Assembly (NCBI GenBank): GCA_022577435.1
Contig: JAKOON010000006.1
Span: 20,954,178 to 21,018,177 of the forward strand
DNA length: 64,000 nucleotides
Reading direction: 5' to 3'
From: Embiotoca jacksoni
Taxonomy: Eukaryota; Chordata; Actinopteri; Embiotocidae
Shown here: positions 1 through 11,334 of the stretch, one piece after another
How the letters are laid out: every line of letters begins with the position of its first letter
Numbering within the stretch: the first letter of the stretch is position 1
The notes under the pieces: generated by a model
The model's database searches: none
What the model was told of the DNA's origin: nothing
What the model saw: the letters and a program-made list of their open reading frames with translations, nothing else
Made by a program: the position numbers and the translations under genes

Positions 1-1140
1 CAAATCTCCTCGTGGATCAAATCGAGTAAGAAATCGACCCAAAGTAAGTTGACTTGACCTGGTTCTCCGACCAGCTTCTCCACAAAGAATAAGCTACTGC
101 TGCTTGAATGGTTTTTTCCTTTTCTTTCTTCGCACGCCACCCTGGTGGTGAAACGCAGCTACTGCGGCTCAGAGAACTGAGGCCAGGCAGCACCCTGCCG
201 TTACCACCAGATGGCGATATCCCGAGAAGCGGTGATCCTGCAGAAGCTACGATTGTAATCAAAGAGTCTTGATCACTGTATTCGTCCGAGCACCTTAAAC
301 AGCAGACCGCCGGAGGTTCCTGCTGCTCATTTTAACAACCCGACACAAACAAGCCAACCCGCCAAAACGTCCACGCCTCGTGGGCCGCGATGCCAAATAG
401 AGCTGTCGGCAGATTGAGAATCGCTGACGTGATTTCCAAAAGAAAAGAGCGCTGCAGCGGAGTTTTTTTTCTTTTTTTTTTTGGTTTTGTTTTTTCTGCG
501 CTTCGACTCGTCCATCCACGAGTCAGTCCGTCTGTTTTTCAGCCCTGATCTTCGTCTCGTCGGCAGCCGAGCCACAGACGGGACCAAAAGTGACGAGGGG
601 GAGCGTGGGATCGTCTTCAAAAATAAATAAATAAAAAAAAGCACCTTTGGGCGAGTGCTCAACTGTCCCAGAGAGCCAAAACCCTCTGCACCTTTCTGAG
701 CACGCTCACTCCGTCGCTTCCTGGCTGTGGTTCGGATGGTTTGGCATCAGAAGTGGGACTTTTTGTTGATTTGGGGAGTGGGAATTGTAGATGTAATGCG
801 TTTCTTCATTTTTTTTAAATGGATTTTTTTTGGGGGGGGTAAGTTCCTTATTTCTGTTGTTTTTATCTTTTTGTACAATTATTCCCGTTTTTATTTTGTA
901 TGTGTTTTTTTTGTTTGTTTTTTTTTCCCTTCTTTCTTAATGTTGTTTACTGTAAAAATGATGAGGGTGTGCTAACCGACCCGCCTCCTGTGGGGCGGGT
1001 GGGGAGGGGCGGGTGGGGGCGGTCCAGCTGGATGGAGGTTACCGGTGAAGGGTCGGTGTTGTTGAGTCAAACGGGGTTCCTTCACAGATCTGGAAACTGA
1101 CCTGGGAAAAAAACAAAAAAGGAGCCGGAAAGCAGGCGAT

Positions 1141-1193
1141 GGTTCTTTGGTTCTTTGGTTCTTTGGTTCTTTGGTTCTTTGGTTCTTTGGTTC
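1141..1193. repeat. 8-bp tandem repeat (GGTTCTTT)n
   Basis: About 6.6 near-perfect copies of GGTTCTTT sit in the putative 3' UTR. There is no coding meaning. Confidence 0.9.
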
Positions 1194-1915
1194 AGGATGA
1201 ATCCCAACAGCGTGGCACGAAGCTCCAAATGTCTTCAAATTGCTCTCTTAAAACATGTTATATTCAGACGATCCCATTTTATTTAAGAATTATTGAGAAA
1301 CACGAATGTCCTCTTCTCTGCGAACTCTGTCAAAAAGCTGGTGGTGTTTGATATCCGGTGCGTGTTGGATTCGGGGGGACGGACAGGCGACGACGCTTCT
1401 TCTTCCTCCCCCTGAAGCTGCGTCGGCCGTTTTCAGCCTCCCGGCCGCGCCGGGCGCAACGAGGAGACTCCGGAGTCGGGGCGTCGCCACCGTTTGCTTT
1501 CACGTCCCGTTCGATCCATCTAAGAACCGGTGCGGGTTCACGGAGGACAAGCGAAGGCGTGTTACGGGAAAAAGATCGGGAAGTGACGGAAAAGTGGCCA
1601 CGACAAAAAAAAAAGTATATTTCAACACTTGCTGTTATTTGAACTTTAAGAACAGAGGGTGGATGTTTCCTGTGCTGAGAACCTGGAGGAATGTCAACAC
1701 GTGTCATTGTGTAAAAAAAAAAAAAAGAAACAAAAAACATGAACTGGCTTAACTTGAGCTGGGAGGAGAGCAGGGAGGAGAGGAGGGGAAGGGAGGGGGA
1801 GGAGGGAGGAGAGCAGGGAGGGGAGGCAAGACTCCCTGAACCACCATCTCCCTCTCCATCCCGTCCTCTCTGCTCAGCCGCCTTCCTCCTCCTCTTGGTC
1901 TGCGTAGCGGCCGGA

Positions 1916-1998
1916 CCCCCCCCCCCCCCCAATCCCCCCCCAGCCCCCTCCACCCCCCACCTCCCACCCCCACCCCACCCCACCCCACCCCCCACTCC
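1916..1998. repeat. C-rich homopolymer tract
   Basis: Runs of C separated by A/T (CCCCCCC, CCCCACC and similar). The minus strand is therefore G-rich with G-quadruplex potential. Confidence 0.8.
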
Positions 1999-2109
1999 CA
2001 CGTTGCCCCTCGAGCTCGCTGTGTGCTGGTTTGTAGTCTCCTATCCAGAAACATTTACTCGGCCCCTTTCCAATCCCCACACACCAGAGACAACACATAC
2101 ACTCACAGC

Positions 2110-2185
2110 TATAGATATATATATATATACAGATTATATATATACACATATATATATATATATGAATATACTGTATATGTATACA
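2110..2185. repeat. TA-rich microsatellite
   Basis: Imperfect (TA)n with a few C/G interruptions. It can fold back on itself. Confidence 0.8.
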
Positions 2186-2605
2186 TGAATACAAAACGGG
2201 CAAACCTCTGAGATGCAGAAGCTCGCAGCCGCACCTGCAGCCTCCTCGGGACGCGTCGCAGGACACGCGTGTGCGGCTTCGTGTCACCGATGCAGTTTAA
2301 CAAAAAAAAAAAAACACAAAAAAAAAACAAAAACAAAAAGCAAAGTACCAGTTTACCTCGGGAGCTCTCAGCCATAGCAGACCTTAATCCCCACAGATAT
2401 CTCAGCGCTGCTAGCAGCTTCTGAACTGCTGTGGCTGCCGTTACAAAGCAGGTACATACTTTTTTTTTTGTTGTTGTTGTTGTTGTTGTTTTTCAGGAAC
2501 AAACCCGAGCGCCTCAGCAGAGCGCTCTCGGGCCATCGCAGGGTTTTTACACAAGCCGAGAGTCCATGTCAACACAGTCTTACCTCAGAATCATACAACA
2601 GAACA

Positions 2606-2691
2606 GGGTGGGAGGGGGGGGTGGGGGGGGGGGGCGGGGGGGAGGGGGGGGGGGGGGGGGAGGGGGGGAGGTGGTGTGGGAGGGGGCGGGG
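2606..2691. repeat. G-rich tract
   Basis: Almost pure G runs (up to 20 G in a row) broken by A, T or C over about 85 bp. The plus strand has strong G-quadruplex potential. Confidence 0.85.
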
Positions 2692-3031
2692 CTTACATAT
2701 GATCATGGCAACCGTGAATGACTATTTTTTATTCCTTCTCTTCCTTGTCTCTGGTGTCGTTGGGTGAAAATAGTCTGCAGAGCTCTTTCTTTTTCTCTTT
2801 TTTTTTATTTTTATTTTTTTCCACTATAAATATATAAATATATAAACTGTACATTATGACATAGAAGCACTATCAAAAGTTTGATTGTTAGATGTGCACT
2901 CGCAGCATGAGGTATTATTCTTTATTATTCTTCATAACCCAGAAAAATGAAAAAGTGAAATAACAGCTTTTGGAAAGAAAAAAAAAAAGTAACAAACAAA
3001 AACAATGCAGTAGCATCTACTGATGTCAAAG

Positions 3032-3145
3032 AAAATACCCCCTCCCCCCCCCCCTACCATCCCATCCCTCCCCCTCTCCCGCCCCCATCCATCAAACCGA
3101 TTGCCCCCCCGCCCCGTCCCGCCCCGCCCCCGCCCCGCCCCGTGT
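3032..3145. repeat. C-rich tract
   Basis: Long C runs plus CGCCCC-type repeats about 70 bp before the AATAAA signal. This is the third C/G homopolymer block of the putative 3' UTR. Confidence 0.7.
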
Positions 3146-3213
3146 ACATGCCAGTGTTTCCCTCATGTGTTCCAAGTGCCAATAACTTTGTGAATTCCTA
3201 ACTGTGACCCAGT

Positions 3214-3219
3214 AATAAA
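3214..3219 (+). terminator. poly(A) signal AATAAA, plus strand
   Basis: AATAAA followed by AT-rich sequence. It is the only plausible plus-strand 3' end for the gene entering from the left. Confidence 0.5.
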
Positions 3220-4570
3220 GATAATTGCACATTAACTACTGTAAAGAGAAAAAGAAACCAGACTGATTAAAAATGAGGAAAAAAAAATCTGAATATCTTA
3301 ATAAAAGGTTTGTAACAAACAGGAGTGAGCCGACAGCTGTTTCTTTACCGCGTCTACCCGAAGGTTCCCCGCCGTCCAACATCTTTAGAAACGGTCCGAA
3401 CAACGTGGCAGAACAGCGAGCTGTGTCCTCGTCCACCGAGACGACGGTCCGGAGACGCTTCCTCCGAAGGAAAGAAAAAGCCTCCGTCCTCGCGGCGCGT
3501 CGGACTCCGGCTCGTTCCACCGACGCGTCAACATGCTGCAGAAATATTCACCAAAAAAACCCAGCTGGTGTTCATGTGGAAACGATAAGAACTGAAGGCG
3601 GAACCACGCTTCAAATGATGAAACCGTTTTAATCATGACAACTGTTGTCTGGAGTAGGAGGGAATCGTTTTCTGGACTTGGGCCAGTTGGAGTACAATTT
3701 GTTGGGCCTTTCACTTGAGGCTCTTGCGTACCACCGGCGGTACACGTACCACAGCTTGGGAATCACGAGTCCAGCTTTTAAATGCGTTTAGTGTTTGAAA
3801 TCTCGGATGTCAGAATTTCCTTCAGTGACTTGTAATAAACCACCGAACTCCAAATCAACAGGAACTTTTAAAAAATGAATGAATATGAATCCTACTGAAG
3901 AGACTTGTTCAAGCAAAACTATGAAGAGTCTCCACAAGAAAAGAAAAGACAAGGGAGTGGGAGGAGCTTGTGTTCAGGTGAGCATGTGTCCAGCCTCACA
4001 AAGATAACCTGCTTTTATTCACTGTTGTCATGGAAATACTGCGCTGCTAAATCCCACCATTATTATACCGTTTATGATTTGATGTTGGCGGAAAAGCTTG
4101 TGAATAAATCTGCATTTCGACTACATGACACGGAAACTACATCCGGTGGGTGACGTGGGACTCGTGATCGTGAACCAGGAGCGGAACAGAGACTCGACCT
4201 GCACGAGGTCACCTCCGTGTCAGACCAGCTGTTTTTCTCACCGCGTCAGCACGTGAAACAAAAACAAAACAACACCTTTCTGGGAAAAAAAAGAAAAGAA
4301 AAAGCATCACGCGACAGGCTTAAAAAAAAACAAACAAAAACAACCTCCCCGAGAGGCGCGTTATCATCCGACACCAAACAACACGACTCCAGAGGTTTTG
4401 ATTTGGACTTTAATAACGTCGTCGGTGCCGAGCTGACGTACCGGCGTGACGCCGTCGGCGTCGGTCTCTCTCCCGCCGACTTTCACAGGACATCTGTCCC
4501 ACGTGTGACTGGACGTGTCTCCTCACTGCCGGCTGGTTATTTTCAGAACTACTTAAAGTTCACGAAGCCG

Positions 4571-4673
4571 CCGGGGACCTCTCGCGCTCCTCCGGGGACC
4601 CCTCGCGCTCCTCCGGGGACCTCTCGCGCTCCTCCCGGGACCTCTCGCGCTCCTCCCGGGACCCCTCGCGCTC
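4571..4673. repeat. 21-bp minisatellite, about 4.9 copies
   Basis: The unit is CCGGGGACCTCTCGCGCTCCT with variants at two positions (GGGG/CGGG and TCT/CCC). The unit is a multiple of three, so frames stay open through it (PPGTSRA-type repeats), but nothing around it is coding. Confidence 0.9.
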
Positions 4674-5886
4674 GGTTAATCACAGCGAAATGTAATTTCA
4701 CACGATGGTTCCGCTCGGAGTGGGACGTCCTGATGTTTCCGTTTTGAAGAGTGCTTCTCAATTAACTCGCTCCTGCGACATCTGCAATAATGGCGCTCTG
4801 ATCTAAAAAAACAACAAAAAGAAACCAGAGGAACTGGAGCTAAACAAAAAGACTGAACTCCTTCAGACATGACTGACGAGCTATAAAACCACAAGACATG
4901 GAATAAATGCCACTTGGTCACTTTGTCGAAGAAGTTTAATGAAACTTAAAAGCACACCAAACAATTACAAAAAAAATAATAATAATCTCTGGATGCCAGT
5001 AACAAAACAATCATACGTGAAGTGACTTCGTGCAGTTGTTTTTACACGTCTTCATTATGGAGCGTGTGAAAGAAGATGCAATCAAAAAAAATGGTTTAAA
5101 ATCAAAATCAAAAGTCAAATACAGCAGAGCAGTAAAAGATAAAGTAACATTTAGTCACCCTCGTTGCACTTTGGTTTTTTCTTTACCAGACGTGCTGCTC
5201 GGCTTTAAAGGCCACGACGGCTGCCGGGACGCTGAGCGTTGTCGTCGGCGTCCGGTCAGTCCTGCAGACGACACACAGCTGACCGCTGGCACCGTAACCA
5301 AGCCAGCTGCTGGATTTAAACACGTTCGTTTTTGGTTCCAGAGTTTGGTTCCACTAATCCACCTTTGATACGGTTTCCTATGGGTTTTTTTTTTTTTTTT
5401 CAAACGATTCAGAAAAAGCCATTTAAGTGCGTTTGAAACCGAGCAGCACGCCAGAACCGGATGGTGATTTCGGTGTTGATGTGAGGAAGTTCATGTTCAC
5501 AAGATGTGGAGGAGCTCCGTGAAACCACCTGCTGTCTGCAGGTTCACACCGACGCTACGATCCGCAGCTTTAGTGTCGTAGATCCTCCGTTACTCTACAA
5601 TCACAACTCTCCCCTCCAGTGAAATACTGTAAAATAAGACAGAAGATAAGTGATCAGAGAAGCTCTCCGTTAAAACACCTTCTGTTCGGTGTTCCACCTC
5701 CAGACTTCTCTTCTTCTCCTCGCAGCCGTTTTCTAAGTTGGGAGTTAATTTGACCCTCTGAAGCGTTGAAGGAGCGACGGCTTGAATAAACAAAGCACAT
5801 TAAAAAAGCACACGTCAACTACGGCGAGGAAGAACATCGCAAGAGCTGCGGCGGGCGAAAGGCATCTGACCTTTGACCCCTTCGGT

Positions 5887-5917
<31 letters not shown>

Positions 5918-6042
5918 CTGGGCAAATGTTGAAGTTTGGTTTTTTTTTCCCTGTAAATGGTGACGGGAGCAAAAACTGGATCACACAGGATGAAACATTA
6001 TTGAGCCTCCGTAAAGCCTTTATACAGGAATAATGTCCTTTT

Positions 6043-6067
6043 ACACACACACACACACACACACACA
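6043..6067. repeat. (CA)n microsatellite
   Basis: A short, perfect CA array. Confidence 0.9.
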
Positions 6068-6339
6068 AATCGATTTAAAGTTAGTTTCTGCAGCGCTGCA
6101 ACACACCGAGGTGAGTGGAGACATGACAAAGACACGCCGTGACCCGCGGCCTCCAGCAGGGGGCGCTGTGAGCCTGCGTCTGGGCAGCGCGTGCGGACAT
6201 CCTGCCCAGCAACTATTCCTCATCAGCTGAAAAGCTTTTCAATAAAAGACGCGAACCCATTCGCTCTGAGCCAAGGTTGTCGTCTCATCACCCAGCGAGT
6301 AACGAAGCCGGAGCCAATCAAGTGCTGAGGCGTCTGCAG

Positions 6340-6430
6340 GTAGGGGGTGGGGGGGGTGGGGGGCTGCAGACCTGACTTCACCCCCCCCCCCCCCCCCACA
6401 CACACACCCACACCCACCCCCACACCCCCT
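6340..6430. repeat. G-run followed by C-run tract
   Basis: GGGGTGGGGGGGG runs are followed about 25 bp later by a run of about 18 C and CACCC repeats. A strong local hairpin or quadruplex is possible. Confidence 0.75.
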
Positions 6431-6626
6431 CCCGAGACGCAGCAGTCGGGGCAGGAAATGAACGCTTTTGTCCGGCGGCGGGAGCAGCAGGGGGACCGGC
6501 GACCGGCGCCCTCGTGCCGTGCCTGAGTCTGCATGTTTTGGTTTTGGCCACACAGCAGCTGAACTCTTCCTGCTGCCTCCGTGTTGGACTGGAGGGGGAA
6601 CCTGCAGACTTTTGGCCGGCCGACTG

Positions 6627-6649
6627 CCCCCCCCCCCCCCCCCCCCCCC
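6627..6649. repeat. poly(C) run
   Basis: A run of 23 consecutive C, prone to length polymorphism and assembly error. Confidence 0.85.
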
Positions 6650-7351
6650 TGATTTAACTCAGGACCGGTGGGTTCCCACCCAGACTCACATGTAGGCACA
6701 TGAACATACTGCACATTTCAAAACGGTATAAAAATATCTTTAAGGCAACACTGAACCCCCCCCCCACCCTCCTCCTCCTCCTCCACCACCACCACCACCA
6801 CCACCCGGCCTCCTCCCTGCTACGCTGCTCCTGTTTGGATCCACACACGAATAACTACATTTTACTGGACGGAACATTTGTCAAAAATAATTTTCACCCA
6901 GAAACCCCGCCAGGAATCAAATTTCATGAACGCTTCAGGTCAGCTGCTCTCTGGGACGGTCAAACCCGAATATTTATATTAATAAGACTTGAAAATATCT
7001 TCATTTGTTAAACTTGCAGATTTGCGTTTTCAAACCAGCAGCAAGCAGCACACGTGGAGTACCGTACAAATAACCAATATGAGATACGTAGTAGCACACG
7101 GCGTCCCGGTGCAGAGCTCCTCTGCTGAGACGCCAGCAGGGTTTGTCCCGTCCCCCGTCCCCGTCCCCGTCCCCCCCCCCCTTAAACATCCCAACTTTTC
7201 TCTGCAGGTCACCAGTGTCTGTTCAGCGTGAGAGAAAAGTAGGTGATGTGAGAGGACGGCACAGAGACGTCCCTCTCCGTCTATGTCCGTCCGTCCGTCC
7301 GTCCAGCCGACCGGTCAGTGAACAGAGTCCAGAGGTCAGAGGTCAGAGACA

Positions 7352-7428
7352 TCAGAGCGTAAAGAAGAGGATGAGGACCACGATCAAGATGGCGACCAGC
7401 ACGCCGATGGCACACCACTGCCTCCGAC
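7352..7428 (-). CDS. stx10: stx10 last coding exon (membrane anchor)
   Basis: Encodes RRQWCAIGVLVAILIVV and the rest of the anchor, ending FFTL and TGA (7354-7352). The acceptor is CTTCAG. The single transmembrane helix ends at the C-terminus, as in all tail-anchored syntaxins. Confidence 0.95.
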
Positions 7429-9675
7429 CTGAAGGACACCAAACAACATCCAAATAAAACACGATTCATAAAATGACAAACGATTCTTCAACGCCAAAAC
7501 AAAAGCTGCCAAAATGCCGACGATGAGTTCAGACGTGAAGGAACACAGCAGGAGTTTCTGTGTTCGGTGGGACGCTGCCGCCGCAAGAATCCTGAACTCA
7601 CGTGATCATCTGTAAACTATTCAAACACGACACCAAAGATAAAAACACGTTTGAGCCAAAACGACGACGATCCGTTGTTGGATTTGTGAAAGTTTCCAAA
7701 CTGAGCTGACTAAAAGCAAAAATGATGCTCGTGCTTTGTATTTTATCTCGTGTTTGTACAGGCTTATTGTCCTTTGCACGCGTACTGAAGCCCTGCCTGT
7801 GATTGGTCAAAATACTCAGGTGAACCAGATGACTAAGTGGAGACCACAGAGCTTATTATGGGATTGAAAAATTACATTAGAAACACTTTCCAGAGCTTTT
7901 TTTTCTGCATATCTGTTTTCTAACCAGCTGCTTTCACCGGGACGCGAACGTCTCATAATTAGCGGCGACTGCAACACGCGACGACTTACTGCTGGTCATG
8001 TGAGACACTTTCTCCAGCTTCTTAAGGACCGAGTCCATGCGGGACGACGTCTGGTCCATCTCGTCTCCAAAGTCCCCCAACATGCTGCACAGAAACAGGA
8101 GCGCAGTGTTACTAAAAACAATGAACTTCCCTGCTGTTATTTTTCTACCGGTTTTTTTTGTAATTAAACCCGAGTTGTTGTTTTTTTTTCAAACTCTAAA
8201 CTCCACGTACTTGAAAAGTTGCCTTCAGTTATTATGAGCTCTGGTTGTTGCAGGAAACGATGAGAGGGCCGAATGAATCGCAGCCTGTGTGTTTGAATGA
8301 CTGCCGGCCGTGTTGGTTACAACAGATGGAGTTTAATAAGAGTCCGTGTGGTTCAACCTGTGGAGCCGGATCAGAGACTCAAACAGGTATTCAAGTATAA
8401 CACAGCGCAGCTGATGTCCGGAGACATGTCCATCCGTGGACGTAAAGCATCTCCGTACTAGTCGCATTAACTCTTCGTTAACCGACACCAAAAATAAGCT
8501 GCTGGAGCTTCCTCCATTACCCAGAATTCCCTGTGATAATTCCCAGCTGAAGGTGACGTATGTTTCTTTGATGTTAAGTGACTGGAGTTTTTATTCATGA
8601 TTCTTTTGCTCGTTGTTTTCTTGAATAATCCACTCGTTGTTTGGTCGACGTCACGTCAAAAGGAAAGACTTTTGAATTCAGCGTTTACGATCGCATCAAG
8701 AAGGAGCAGCTGGATACCAGAGAAATATTAGTTTTTCCTTCTTGAAAAATGGCCTCAACAGTGAAGATGATGATGAAAAGAGTTGCTGAATTTTCGGCCT
8801 CTTGGCGAACGGATGGAGTCGTTTCAGCTCTCGGAGGTACTGAAGCTAAAAATGGGACCAAAGTTAATGGTGACTGTTGATGGTTTAGTTTCCATGTGGG
8901 CGATGGACGCCTGCAGGGAACCAGTGAGCTGTGAGATGGATTGAAATGAGGAGAAATGTTTTTACACTGTTGATGTTTTTACACCACGAAGAAGAAAAGA
9001 GTTCCGGATCAGAGGAAATATTCTCCGTGTTTACGTTCCTACAGAATATTCATGCAGAAAAGCACCTTTAAAGCAACGGCGCATGTATGAATGACGCATG
9101 TATGAACGGCGCATGTATGAATGACGCATGTATGAACGGCGCATGTATGACCAGTGCATGTATGAATGACGCATGTATGACCAGTGCATGTATGAATGAC
9201 GCATGTATGACCAGTGCATGTATGACCAGTGCATGTATGACCAGTGCATGTATGAATGACGCATGCATGACCAGTGCATGTATGACCAGTGCATGTATGA
9301 ATGACGCATGTATGACCAGTGCATGTATGAATGACGCATGTATGACCAGTGCATGCATGACCAGTGCATGTATGACCAGTGCATGTATGAATGACGCATG
9401 CATGACCAGTGCATGTATGACCAGTGCATGTATGAATGACGCATGCATGACCAGTGCATGTATGACCAGTGCATGTATGAATGACGCATGCATGACCGGC
9501 GCATGTATGACTGGCGCATGTATGAATGACGCATGCATGACCGGCGCATGTATGACCAGTGCACTCACACGGCCTGCTCATCCAGCTCGTCTCCGATCCG
9601 TCCAGACATGTCTTTGAGGACTCTGATGCTGCCTGACACCAACTCCAGCTGCTCATCCTGCTCCTGCATGATCAG

Positions 9676-9727
<52 letters not shown>

Positions 9728-10110
9728 TTGACAGGTGGATGACGTGGCGTCTAGGTTTTGTTCTCCTGCTCTGCTTCGGTCTGACTGATGCCGCTGACTC
9801 GCTCAAAGTAAATCCAGCTGTGTCCAGATGTGGGGCGGCTTTAGATGTTAGAAATCCTCACGGCGTCTGTACTTTATGCACAGTTCTTGTAGGCTTGAAG
9901 AGAACACTTGCGTTTCTTTTCCTACTTGCCAGACATGGATGTGATTTACGATGGGGAGTCTGAACGATGGGTTTTATTTTGAAAATTGAAATCTAAGCCG
10001 TCCTTGTTCGGTCTGCTCCCTGCAGGACTTTCTTTGTTGTCACCCAAAAGAAGGCGGCTCCCAACAGCGTAAATCTTTTAACCGACATCTCCCTCAACGA
10101 GAGAAATACG

Positions 10111-10197
<87 letters not shown>

Positions 10198-11206
10198 CCT
10201 CTTCATCTCACTGTAAAATCACCTTTTGGAATCATTTCCCAAACAGATTCACAGACTTTCCTTTCCTCGTGTACTCAACATGTTGGCGTGTCGTTCATTC
10301 AGGGATCAAAGAGAAGGAGGAGGCCGGATCGGCCCGTCGAATAGTCCGAGGTCACAAATCATCGTCTTTCCTTTCATTAACTTAAAGGTTGTTTTTTTGC
10401 TTTTCTCATTCTTGTGTTCATTTCCTGGTAAAAACCAAAATCCGTCCCAGGTCCTATGACGACATACTTTCACCGTCGTACTGTCAACCCACACCACAGG
10501 AAACAGAAACCCACGACCTCCTGAAATAAACTCGCCACCTGTGTTTAATCCTCTTCTGCAGCGCAGCACTTTGTGCAGCAGACACGCGTCCCACCTTCGC
10601 CCTGAATCCTGCACTCAGCTGCTTTTCCATCGCAGCCGTGTGATTCGCTCATCAAAGTCACGTGACGTTACACAACGCCGACGCTGCGGTCTGAGAGGAA
10701 GCTTTCACGAGGCGCATTTTAGGACTGACACACTTCCACATGCGTGAATATCAGCAGCGTAGAGGGTCGTTTACTCAGTGCTGCATATTAACATCATTTC
10801 ACGCTTTCTTTATAATCCGACTTCGATTTCTCGTCTCCAGTTAAATCCTTCGACAAAGGAAAAATGCGAAATATGAGAATATCAAACCGATGAACGATAA
10901 TGCCGTCTTTCTTTTATCCCGTTTCCTTTTTCTTAAATCAACCCAACTTTTTTTTTGCCTCTCCTGTTATTTTTCAGATTCCTTTCTACTCCCGTCATGC
11001 GTCTCTTCGTCCACCCGACGACTTCTCTCACACCGCCCGCCCTCTATTTACTTTGTTCCCTCCGTCTCTACCTGCTGTTGTTCCTGTTGCTCCTCCATGT
11101 ATCTGGAGTTTGCAGACACCAGATGAGCCTCCAGTCCGGTTGACCTGTCCTGACCTGTGGAAGTCAGCAGCGCCTGCACACACACACACACACACACACA
11201 GAGAGA

Positions 11207-11275
<69 letters not shown>

Positions 11276-11303
11276 AGAGACACACACACACACACACACA
11301 GAG

Positions 11304-11334
<31 letters not shown>

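Larger units (their letters stand above)
1..3240 (+). other. probable 3' UTR of an upstream plus-strand gene (candidate nacc1)
   Basis: No convincing coding exon is visible; the open frames here are low-complexity shadows of C, G and A runs. The stretch carries AT-rich blocks (2820-2870), homopolymer tracts and a plus-strand AATAAA at 3214-3219, as expected for a long vertebrate 3' UTR ending near 3235. In human the plus-strand neighbour that converges on STX10 is NACC1, so nacc1 is the natural candidate, but this rests on synteny only. A donor-like AAAGTAAGT at about 42-50 is the only hint of an exon edge. The identity is unproven. Confidence 0.35.
3241..7351 (-). other. convergent interval containing the stx10 3' UTR
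   Basis: This stretch lies between the putative plus-strand 3' end at about 3235 and the stx10 stop codon at 7352, so the stx10 3' UTR runs into it from the right. The exact 3' end is not clear: a minus-strand AATAAA exists at 4014-4019, and weaker TATAAA/ATTAAA variants lie nearer the stop. It also contains poly(A), C-rich and CA tracts and a 21-bp minisatellite. No coding exon is recognised. Confidence 0.4.

Noticed and set aside
1850..1880. Acceptor-like CTCTGCTCAG and following open frame as a last exon of the left-hand gene
   Set aside because: The frame runs into C homopolymer with no recognisable protein, so it is not used as a gene border.
1330..2001. 223-residue minus-strand open frame
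   Set aside because: Mostly glycine/serine low complexity encoded by the C-rich tract, with no splice or homology support.
9081..9560. CRISPR-like array
   Set aside because: Units are 15 bp with no unique spacers, and the setting is a vertebrate intron.
9031..9656. Long open frames on both strands through the 15-bp minisatellite
   Set aside because: The unit length is a multiple of three and lacks stops in several frames, so all are open by construction. The region is an intron of stx10.
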